In this document: positions 23,301 to 35,836 of the stretch, in pieces
Layout: the number at the start of each line of letters is the position of its first letter
Position numbering within the stretch: position 1 is the first letter of the stretch
Assembly: GCA_944470555.2 (NCBI GenBank)
Contig: OX104130.1
Location: 50,315,491 to 50,379,490 of the forward strand
DNA: 64,000 nt
Direction: 5' to 3'
Source: Heterobilharzia americana
Taxonomy: Eukaryota; Platyhelminthes; Trematoda; Strigeidida; Schistosomatidae
Position numbers and translations under genes: made by a program
Notes under the pieces: generated by a model
Database searches by the model: none
Told to the model about the DNA's origin: nothing
The model's input: only the letters and a program-made list of their open reading frames with translations

Positions 23301-26300
23301 CATTTATCAGCATTCTAAAATAGCGAATCCAATAAACTAATATGAAAATTTATGGGTTCTTAGTGTCATATGCGGTTTTTGTGACCCATTTACTTTCATA
23401 GTCGGATTTTGATGTCTATGATTCAATCAAATAAGTTTATGACATAATTTCATAATGTAAGGATTTTTATCTGTGTTATTAAGAACTATTAAATATGTTC
23501 TATTAGAGCTTCACTTAGCTGCACTTATTTAATGTTGGTACTGAAAATGTTCATTTTAAAAATAACTCTTCCTATTGTTTAACTTTGAAGGATTCTGTTC
23601 AACAACCATGTGATGCATAGTATATACTAATTACTCATCGTATTGAATCTTTTATCATATTCTATCCCTTAGTTTTTTCTATAGCTTATCAGTTGGAACA
23701 AATACATAATAAACCGTTATATAATTGAAATATCTCCAGATAATCATGTTCTTATCGTAATTTGAATATAATATGCACTATTTTTGGATGTAATGACAAA
23801 AAAACAAGATAACTTTGTTTTCCTCATGATAACTGATTTGAGCATCAATGCAAAAGTCCGATGCACTTCTATCAGAATAAAGAAACTCTCCAAAGTATAC
23901 TCTTTATACACATGTATTAAACTTTCACTTTTCATTAAAAACTATTGTCATATGAATAGAATTTAAAGAAACTGAGCCATCCTAATTTTATTTCTAAACA
24001 GAAATAGAATTATTGAAATCCGGAATTGTGTTTCGAAAACCAATACATTGCTCTGCATTGTGACTAAAACAAGATGGTGTGTCATTTTTTAACACATGGC
24101 TTTCTGATATGAACTTGCAGTAATAGACTCAGTATCTCATCTATGCAACCCGATTTTTATAAACCCAATTTCTTAATTATATATATATATATCTATATGC
24201 TCTAAGAAGTTGTGTGCAAAAAATACTCTCCTAAACTACAGAGCGAATACAGTCGCTGTTTAAGAAAAGGTTGAAACAAAATACCAGTCTATATTATTTA
24301 TTTTTGTCAATTTATTTAGCAATCCAAACTCACCTGATGGCAGTTTCTGCAACTAAATTTCCAAGCCATAAACCACATTGTTTTGTAAGTCCACAAAAGC
24401 TTAAGCTTAGGTGAATAAGATAACAACTTTTAGCTAATCCATTGCATAATGCACGACAACCTTGTTCACCAAGACTGAATGTATAAGCAAAGAAAAACAA
24501 TAACAGCTGTTACAAAACGATTACTAGCTTTCCAAAATAAAATTCAACCGTTTTAAAAAATGTAAAATAGACCAGATTATAATATGCACAGACTTTACTA
24601 AAGTGTTGGTTAGGTTTAAGTTCAATACATAAAAAATTTTCATTGTTGTAAATTCTGATAATGATGATATTTTGAGATGATTTTTCCTTTTATAACGTCA
24701 CATTTTTTTCATCCCAACTTACGTTGGTGAAATAACAAAATTCCTTCACTTAAAATGGCGGGAGCCAGTTCTTAAGGGACCTACCATTATTTAAGTATCT
24801 TGATACTGATAAATTGTTGTCTGAGATATAAAAGTTCTTAAATATGCGTAAAACATGTCTACTTTGACAACTTTAAATATGATGAAAAGTTTCGTAAGGT
24901 GAGTAGTGTCATCAGTTGGTCTTACTGAAAGTAAGAAAGTCAAATTTGACACAATACATCCCATAAATACAGTAGATCGGAAAAACTACAGTTATTTCAG
25001 AAATACCGTGAATACCTTTTCGTATTGTTTCATGACCTTAGATAAGTGAAAAGTGGATATGTTTCTTATTGTATGGATGGATTTGGTAGTTGTGCAACAG
25101 TGAAATATATTTTTTCACCACATAATGCAATCTCAAAATACATCTTAAATCCGTTTACTACCTGAAAAAGATTAATTAGGTCCTAAAAGTGAAGTAGGAT
25201 ACGGGTAAAAAATTGTTGACCGATTGATACTTAAAAAATCTATATCAGCAAAGAGTTAACCAATGTTCGATTACTGCTGTAGTAAATTCTTTGGTCCTAA
25301 CACTTAAAGGCATACCATAAAATCTCAAAATGATCAACTTGAAGTTATCGTTGATATCGTTTAAGAGCTCCAAGAGGCATAAAACTTCAAAAGTAAAATA
25401 TCTATCCATCTTTTAAAGCAGTTTTAATAAAATTCAAATGTCGGTTTCGTTCTCATTCCATAATAAAGAGTATAATTTTGACCCATATTCTAGATGTACA
25501 TAAGCTGCAATAAAGTGAAAGTCTTGAATCCCTAACCAGCATTGTATAGCTTTAAGATATGTCTGCATCAGCACCAGAAAAAATTGACAGAAAGCTAAAC
25601 GGGCCAGTAATAATAACGTTTTACTGATTTTTCTACATTCTACTTAACAGTTGTCTCTTTTAGTGAACAGCATCTTTAAATGTATGTCATGATGTTTCAC
25701 TGATGTTATTTAAGTTAGTCATGGATAGAAGAGGAATCCAGTAGGCACGTTTCCCTCTGTTTGAAGGTCATAAGGAGGATGTACTGATATCTCGTTGTGG
25801 TGGTGCTCCCACCGGGACTCGAACTCAACCTCATTTTGCGTTTGTAGTGGATAGTCGCTTCATCCGAGTACTAGTGGAAACGTTACCACACTAACATGCA
25901 GTCACATCCAACTAACAGTTGGAATATTCAGAGATTCACAACCTGAAATCTACTAATTATCACAGCTGACTGTAATAACGTCAACATCATCAGCTGTTCC
26001 GTTAATAACATATATGACTTAGACGAAGACGTAAACCTTTTCAATTCAACACGACTGTTATTCTAAGGGTTCAAGGAAAAATTAATAACGTTTTTAACTA
26101 AAAGTAGAACAGTGAAAAATAAGAATAATGACAGAAATATGTTGAAACTTTGTGACATGGTTGGAGGCAATCGCCAGAAAATTTCGGACCTAGGTTTCGT
26201 GCTTGTTGGGACTTATCAACAAGGCGCACCTACAGCCTCAAGAGAAATTGTGACCCTTCAAACACTGAAACCCGCGTCACACAATGGTATAATCAAAGAA

Positions 26301-29300
26301 CTAACTACTGAGCTATTTGGAAGTATTCGCTCAGCAATTAAGACTAAACGACATGAAAATGGTTGATCTTCAGTGACCGATTATTGTACATAATTCATTC
26401 TTACAAGAGGTCTATCACGTCTCAAATAGCTCAGTGATAGTCTCAGACTTCAGTACTGGAGGGAGGGGGGTGGTCTTTAGAACTTTTAGATGAAATAAGT
26501 TCACTTAACTTTTCAGATATGTCTTGATGATAAGTGCCAAAAAGCACGTAAATTAGGTTTAAGGGTTTCCTACCAGTTGTCTCCAATAATTTGACATCAA
26601 TCAATGTTCTTGGTGATGCTGATTCTCCTAGCATGATGAATAAGATATAAGTAATATAGTTTGGTTAGTACTAAGGACTTAAAAACTTTAAACTGATTAC
26701 CCTCCAGTGACTAGTGAAGTTATGGTTAAATTTTAAAATGAGATAGGACGAATAAATCTGCCTGTCCGGGTAAAAATTTAAGGTGCTGAAGAATAGCTTT
26801 TGATCGTCAATTCACCTCATGACACGAACTCCAAAAGTAGTCTGCTAATACTCGCATACAGATGGCTTCATAAAATGGATGCCTCATCTTCTTAAAACCT
26901 ATTCTTGGCACACTGTACACCACATTTAATCCCAATTTCGTCAAATAATAGCATATGTTACAACAAATCTGTTTAGCACTTCCTTCAAATATTCAAACCC
27001 AAGTAAAACAAAAGTTCTACCAAATTATTCAATCTACTAACATAAATTTCTAAATCTAAGCTTGATAGTGTCTACCCAATATAGCTGACAAGTAATACAA
27101 AACCATTTTATAATCCCTCCAGAGACAAAAAACTTGAAAAATTCATCTCCGCGAACATTTTACTTTCAAAAATTTTACATTCGCATTCAGGTATAAGTTG
27201 AAATAGATAACAATTTTTTGCTAATTTTCTAAACTTTAAAAGTTATTGGGATCTTGAAATAAGTTTTTATGGGTTAGCATAATATTTTCCATTTAAAAGT
27301 AGTTGGGTGAAGATTGTATGAAAAGAGAAATGTCGATAAAATCCACATTAAATACCATAAGAGAGAGCCTAACATAAGTGAAAAGTTATGCGAGGAATTA
27401 AGATGGAATTACGTAGAATAAAATACAGAGGAGCCAGTTATGTGAAACATGCGGACAAAGTGCTAATCAACATTCAGATTTATTATTATCTACTACAACT
27501 TGTAACCTCACCTAGCTAACAAGTTCACTAGTTACTGTCCAGTCCTAAACCCGGATAAGGAGGGACGGTAGGGCATACGACTAGCAACTCTACCCAGGAA
27601 AAGCAGTCTGATCGCCAAAGAAACTTCAAAGCACACAAAAATACTAAAATTAAAAAAAAATATTCCTCGCTGGAATCGGAGACACAAATGACGCCTGTTG
27701 GGGAAAACCTTCGGGAAGTAAACTAGCCGACTTGTCTTCCCTACTCTCGATAAAAGCAAAAGCAAACATACTGACATGGAATGTCTGCACCATCTTTGGA
27801 GTCAGCTGGAAAGGCTGCTAAGACCGCTAAAGATATGAGAAGGTCTAGCATAGAAGCGATAAGATACGAATCTCCGGAACCAGATGGAATGGAAGTGGAC
27901 TCTCAAAACTGCAAACAGCAGACAGAATAATCTACTCCGAAACTGCCACCCAGATGACAACCACGAGCACACTCACTTTTCGACTGGCTAGCATCATGTC
28001 CCCAACACCATCCAAAGCTCTCTCTCATCCAGTGAGAACCAATCTCCTACTCCCACAGGATCATAACACCAACATTCAAATCAAAGAGAAGGAAAGTCAC
28101 AATCATACAATGATACCCTACACTATGCACCTACAAATAATACAGATCAAGAGAAGAAGCAGGAATTCTATAGACAACTACAATCACTAATGGACAAGAC
28201 TCCACTCCAGTTGGTCACATCACAATTCTAGTGGGTGCGACGACATGAATGCCAAACTGGGAGCAAACAACACAGGAAGAGACCTCATCCATCAAGGGTT
28301 GAGAGGCACTCATCGAAATGATGAACGACAATGAAGAACTGTTTGCACACTTCTGTGCATTCAACGATTTGGTGATTGTGTGGTGACAGTGTGTACAAAC
28401 ACAAGGATATTAACAAACCGACATGGATTCGATTTCACCAGATGGACACATTACACTAAAATTCAGATCGAATTCATCTCAATCCAATGAAAGTAGAGAT
28501 GCAGCCAACCTGCCGGACACAAGATCAAGAAGGAGAGAAGATGTAGGTTCACACCACTCAATATCCAGTTGAAGGAACCTACATTCAAAATCAAACTGGA
28601 AGTCTTCAAACAACCTGGTGATGATAGACCACAGTTCAAGTTCATCACCCAGAACAGAAACCGAACTGAAAGACAAAGCTACAAATGACATCTTCACGTC
28701 AGTCAGTCATCACGACAAAATGGGAGATACTAAGCAACATCCCTGTGGGAAACTGCGTGGGACAACACTCGAACTCTTCGGAAGAGATGTCGAAGGAAAC
28801 CTGCATAACCATCTTAGGAAGGAAGAAGTAACAAGATGAACGAGACGAGACGAGACAATGAATGGATCTCCACGGACACATGGAAACTGATAGAGCACGG
28901 AGAGGAAGATGGACCAGTGCAGTGCAGGGATGAACAACAAAAAGACTAACTGAACACAACATATGGAACACCACGCTGGACAAAGAAGTGAAGAAGAGTG
29001 CGTGGAAAGACAAAAGACACTCCTAAGACTCACTTGCAAGTGAAACAGAATAGGCTGCAGGTAGGAGACACCTGACAACACTTTATCAAACAACCACGTC
29101 ACTATATGATAGGGAAGAGATCAACGCAGATAAGACCAATGAAAGTTAGTGAAGGAAACCCAGTTACCACCAAAGAGGAGATACAAAGGGAACAATGAGT
29201 TGACCACTTCAAAAAGCTTTCGAATCGACCAACACCAACAACACCTGCAACTCCTCCAGAAATACCACCAGCAGCCCAGCCACAGAACTACTAGTGAACA

Positions 29301-32300
29301 CAAGCACTCCGATAAAAGATAAAGTCCTGAACGCCACGCAACAAATCTCCTGAAATCCGGAAAAGCAGAAGGACCACATGCAATTCCTCCACAAGCACTG
29401 AAAACAGACGAAGAGACATCAGCCAATATGCTCACACCACTATTGCAAATGGTTTGCAAAGAAGCAAAGGTACCTGTCCATTGATTGTAAGACGAGCTAC
29501 CTGGTCAAACGCACAAGGAAGAGGAGCCTATCTTTGCAAGAACTGGCGTGGATTCATGCACCACTCCTGTTCACCCCAAACAAAATATTAGGCCGCATCA
29601 TAATGGAGAGACTAAAAAGTGAGCTAGACTCAAAACTAAGACTGCAACCGGCTGACTAGCTGGCTTCAGGAAGAACAAAACATGTGCGGATCAAACTGCA
29701 ACGCTACTCTACGTGTCATCACAGAACAGAACATAGAATGGAAGTCAACTCTCTACCTCAAATTCATAGACTTTTTAAAAGGCCTTCGATAGCGTCGACA
29801 GAGAAGTTATATGCCAGTTACTTCAACACTAAGGCTTTAGTGCCACTAGTCTTTACCAACCTCACTCAACACCTGTATGCTATGCTATATCATGCTACAT
29901 GCCTAGTGATTCACAATGGAAAGCTACTCACTGACGCCCTTGAAGTGAAGACAGCAGTAGGACAAGGTTGCCGCCTACTATCACCCATCATCTTCCTCAT
30001 TGTGATCGACTGGACCCAACTGGATCATGCAACAAAATGTGAGCAGCGAGAAGAGGGGCATACGCCGTTTGACCGGTGAAAATAATCCTACAACATTTGG
30101 ACTTCGCCCATGGTGATGATTTATGTCCAATGACTTGTCGCAAAAACTAGAAGATCTACAGTCAAAAACCAACAAGTTGACAGAAGAGGCACAGCAGCGA
30201 AGATGCAACTTCCTTCAGGTGAACGTAGAGAAGACAGAGGTGATGAAGATACCCGACCACCATCAACAACAACAACAAGCACCAATCACCATCAATGGGA
30301 GAAACCAAAACAAAGTAGTCACTCTCACCTAACCAGCCAATGCAGCATCGCCTCAACTACAGGCGGCAAAGGCACAGATGAGGATGTCAAAACCAGCATC
30401 CGAAAGACAGCAAAACAGGCCTTCCTTCATTAATTTGAAACCAGTGTGGAGGTCTACTCTACTCCACTCCACTCCACTCCACTCAGCATAAAGCGTGAAC
30501 AATATCCGGATTTTCAACACTAATGCCAGTCAAATCAGTGCTTGTATGACATGGTTGACAGTCTTGGCGCATTACGAAAAGTATTTCCAACAAATGACAG
30601 ACACTCATCAACAGCTACCACCTACACTCACTCAATACTGAAGAGCAGATCAGATGGCCAGATTAATAAGGATAAGCAACAAGGAATTCATTGTGGCTGC
30701 CAACGAACCAACCAAGAACCTATCGCCCAACAAATATGCAGACGGAAGTGGAGATGGATTGGACTGGGCATACACTGAGAAGACCATTCGGGGACATCAC
30801 GCACTAGGCCAGGCAATAGAGTGGAACCCGCATGGGAAATGACCAGTTGGGCGTCCCAGCTGAGGGTGACATGGAGGAGATCGTGTGAGGAAGGAATGGA
30901 AGCTTGTGAGCAGTCGTGGAGCCAGGTTCGAAAGACTGCAGAGAAGAGAGTGCAATGGAGACGTGCGACTGAAGCCGTTTGTTTCACGAGGAACCCAAGG
31001 ATACATAATTATAATAATAATAACCATAACTTGTGTGTAAATACAGTTGTGTACACTCGAAAATTGTCGAAATGCATTTGCCAATTACATCAGATTTCTC
31101 AGTTAAACTCAGTCTTCTGATAATATCACAAAAACTTACCCGAAAGACTGACTGTTTCAGGTTGCTGAAGAAAATACTAACATCACACTGTTAGGAGGTT
31201 AGATTAACTTTTTACCTTCAGGTTAAAAATCATATCTGAAACGGTGAAAGTGAACCTCTTCAAGTCTTGTATTTCAAATCAAGCGTCCCGTCGGCAGTTC
31301 TAAAAATCAACGTGCCCCTGTAAACTACAGCCTATTTTTTTAAAATTTATTCAAGTTTCTGAATCTCATATGGATAACTGAAGTGAAAGTTGAACAAGTT
31401 AGTGAAACTTAATGTTCATGCATCGTCTGTGGTGTCGGAGACCTAACCCAAACTCATATTAAATTCATTAATTTTTGTGATTCTGTCACCGAAAACAAAA
31501 GAGAATCTGTTGAGAAAGTGTACAGTACTCATTCTAAGACACGCATGTGAATCCTATTACGATCATCTATTGAGTCATCTGTTATCAAAAAAGACGCTTT
31601 CTCTCTTGGACCTAACTTTACTGCCTCTTTATACAAAAACGTCTATTTTGGCAACTGATGACTTGTCTGAATATCACTATGATCAGCTGACTTCACTTGT
31701 TCTGACTTATTCTGAAAACCAAAGCTGGTTATAAACTTAATTTGTCGATATCTCTGATGATGCCAATAGCTCTGGTTACAAACATCATCATCATAATTTC
31801 AATACACTGAAAGGACTACAGAATATAAATTACGTTGTCATTCTGAAACCCAATAACGAACCTGGTGTAGTTGTTATAGCTAATCATGACTACAAAGACA
31901 AAAAGTAATTGATTCTAGGCGAATGAAACAGATACACGGAGGATGGTCCAACAGAAGACATTAGAAAATTAGAGAGGAAAGTAACTGCATATCTAGTTAA
32001 GCTACTTAACATGAAAGTATTTAGGAAAAAGAAAGATAATTCGTTAAAATCCATGCGGTAAGAACATCCAAACTGGTATGGTTTACCCAAAATTCACAAA
32101 TCAAATATCCCATTATGCCTCATGCTATCAATGTGTTGTTCTCCTGTTCATAAAGTGACTATACGTTTAGCACAAATGCCAAATGCAGTCAGAAGACAGT
32201 TATGTAATTTTCCACTAAAAGATACTTTTCAAATTACTGACTACTTAAATCACATCAACATCAAAGTCATGGCAATGTATTCTTTGGATTTTAACTTCTT

Positions 32301-35300
32301 ATTAGCCAATATGTATTCAGCCAAGACTGATGGCATTCTTTGTGATCATATATCTTTGAATAATCCTTTCTATGCCTCCAACATATTTGAAAGATCTGTT
32401 ACAATTATTCATCGATGAGCCTCATTTCATTTTTGAAGGTGAATATTTTCAACAAGTTGATAGCATCGATATAGTTTTCCTGTCACATGTAGAAATTCAA
32501 GCTTGGGATTTAATCAATAAAGTCTTTGTGTACAAGAGATGGGTTGATCACACATTAGTAATATACAGCAAGCCTTTTGGAGAGAATTGGCACCGTAAAA
32601 AGCCACGTGGGTTAGTCATGTGCAACAGAAATGAGGGTAACTCCCTTTTTTTGACACATTACTAACTAGAAGGGAAGATGGGTTGATACAAAGATCAGTG
32701 CACAGAAAAACTCAATCAAACTGGACATTATTTATGCTTAAGCGAATTCTGCTCAGTACAGTGAAGGTGATTATCTAAAAAGATCCAAAGTATCTCTGCA
32801 GTAAATACAGTGGAAGAATGAACCGAATTCGCAACAAATAAATTGCTGTATACCGCATATCCTTTGAAGTTCATCAATTATTGCAGAAACGATTCAACGG
32901 TATTCTGTCCCTAACGAGAAAGTATACATCAAACTTCTGCAAAAGGGAAATCATACAGTATATGTTTAAGGCAGACGCTTAATTCAGTAGTCAAAAGAAC
33001 TTAACAGGTAGAAGAATTTGTCATTTTACAGAAGACAAAACCCATGCTCCAACAAAAGCCTCATCACCAAATAGGTAATCATGTCACATCTCGTGTATAC
33101 CAATCGATATGTGTGTGTTGACACATACTTTGGCAGGAGTAATTGAAATATGAATTTGAAGGTGATGGAACATGCCTCAAATTCATATTTAGGGTTTGTG
33201 GTGATTGGTTGGTTTCAAGGTGGTATTCATCACAAAATGATGCCAACCGGAGAACAATGGAAAACATGGGAGCACAAGGCAGCCATATAACCTAATATGG
33301 GATCTTTCAAGTATGCACTTATCTGGTGTCGGTCCATGATGAATCTCATCCCGAAACCAGTCAAACATCACGAATCATGAGTCTGAATAACTGTCTACCG
33401 CCAATTAATGACTCTTTTCGGAAAAGAATTCGTAACTTGTGTGCTTGACTAATTTTAGTGTGAGGGCAAATACTTGCTGACCCCATTGCATAACTGCGCT
33501 GTATCATGAATTGATAAAAGTAGGAAAATACGGACCACTGGATCGCAATCCAGTGGTCCTCAGGTAATGTGCTCACCAAGAGACCTGAAGGTCCTAGGTT
33601 TCACCCGTGGCTGGGTCATAGGTGCGCAGTACTGGAGAGTACAGTACTAGGATGTAATGGCTGTTCAGTGCTCCCAGTTTTTCGATAGTTCTTCAACTAG
33701 TGTCAATCCGTGTTGAATACCACCTGGAAATCCCTAAAGTACTAGATAAGTATTTGCAATCTGGTAAGTACGAAATATAGACAGATATCATCGTCCATAT
33801 GTGAACACATTGTAGAAAATGTTCATAGGACTGATCCGAAAACACCTTTTAGACCGTAACATAGCAGCGTATACTCAGATTTCTTGAAGCCTTAGGTATA
33901 CGAAGTTCCAACTTCATTTTTATATTGAAAATCGATTCACCCTTACCTTAAACCTTATACGGTATTTTTATTTCATTTTAATGCCTAGGGTGGTGTAAAA
34001 ATGTGTTATTCCTCCTAGTCATCTGTTTTTTATATCTTGTATTATCTTAATTTATCCGCCTTACCACGTTCCATCTTCACTTTGTATATAAAATGACAAG
34101 TAAATGTGTCGTTAAATTGTTCGAAATGTATTACCTGAATACATCAAATTTCTGAGATAAACTCTGTTTTCTTATTACACTATACGAAATAAAAAATTTC
34201 CTTCCATGAAATCTGTGTCTTAACACAGAATCGCTTTACCGGGCATTTCTGATTTTAGCGTATGTAAGGTTATAACCGTTATTATAATAATAATAATAAT
34301 AAAAATGCCGACTGGCTCATGTTAACACTGAATACAAAGTCATACATTACATTAGGTTAAATATAATAGTTATTAAGAAAATAAATAAATCAACTAAAAA
34401 TAATACATCCTTCAGATACTTTTACCGCAATTACTCGTTAAAATCCAAGCACAAATCACGTAGTGTTTTGCAGCTTGCAATATTAGCCATCAATGTACCG
34501 ATACTTTTGGCATCTAAAAAGCAGTCAATCAGCTCAACACGTGTTAGCAAATAACATCCTTTATTGAACAATCCAGTCTGAGAATTAAAATGAGGAACAA
34601 ACAGTAAGTTAAAGTACATATAGCCATAAGCTAAAAGCGAATATTTAAATAATACTGAGCTAATCGAACTAAGAGTTTTAGATAACTTTAAAAGTAACTT
34701 TCATCTAAAATAAGGAAGGACTAACTCATATTTTGCTATTTCTCACAATTCAAAGCTTTATGCATACATGTCTAACTGAATTCTTAGTTTGAACAAATAA
34801 ACCGATAATGAAATTGTTTATCAACCGAAGTCCTACCACACAGAAGAATTCTTACGGAAAAAGTGGTTACTTATATCAAATTAGCAATCAGTTACTTTAG
34901 TTTTTAGTCCACCATTTCTACAGTCGGGGAAAATTTAGCTTTTTAAAAGCTTGAATTTCAGCAGTAGGAAAGTGGTTAATTGAGTGCAGACTGGGAATAC
35001 TCATCCTACGCAAGTTGTATTTCACTACAAAATGTAGTTAGTTTGATACACAGGGTGGTAATTAAATGAACCTCTCTTGGGAAAGATAGGAGAACTAATC
35101 TACTCTGAAGCATATAAACTGAATGAAAGTTAAAGCAAAACTATAAATTATTTCTTGACTCTGTTTTAGTCAATCAGGTCTAGAAGCCTTTTTCTAAGAA
35201 TAATCTAAAGAGCTAATTGGTTTGCATCACTAGCTATTGAAAACGGTAAACTTTCAATGGACATTTGAAGGCCACTAATATTATGCACAGATGACATGCG

Positions 35301-35804
35301 CTTACTGTACCATGATTCCTGTGGTAATTACTTATACTAGTTCAGAAAAATGCAGATATCAAGAAATATGAAGTTAATGCATGTAAATATAGTTCTAATT
35401 CCACCCATCGTGCTTGTTCATCTCTTTACAAAGCCATTAGAGTTCATCTAAATAAGTCTAACAATATTTACGTTTTCTTCAACATTCATAAAAGTTGAAA
35501 AAGTAAACGCTACATTGGGTACATAGGTTGTCATTAATTAACCATTTGTTGAGATAACCTACGGTAACGCATTTACGTAAAGCGATCGCAATTATTAGTT
35601 GTAATAATGCCTTTTTTAGTGTGCACTGTTCAGATATTGTTGTTGTATTGAGATATCTATAGGTCGAAATTAGTTTTGACTTCAGTCTTGCTTTAACCGA
35701 ACATCTAATTGAAATGTAAAAAAACTGAACTATTAGTTTATCCTGAATTAAAACTCACCAATCGAAAATAGAGGTGATGATGATACTCAACCAATGCCAC
35801 CACC

Positions 35805-35836
<32 letters not shown>

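Noticed and set aside
28479..29102. Long minus-strand frames of 72-130 codons repeated at 38.3-38.9 kb
   Set aside because: They are the antisense of RTE copies B and D and are conserved only because the copies are similar.
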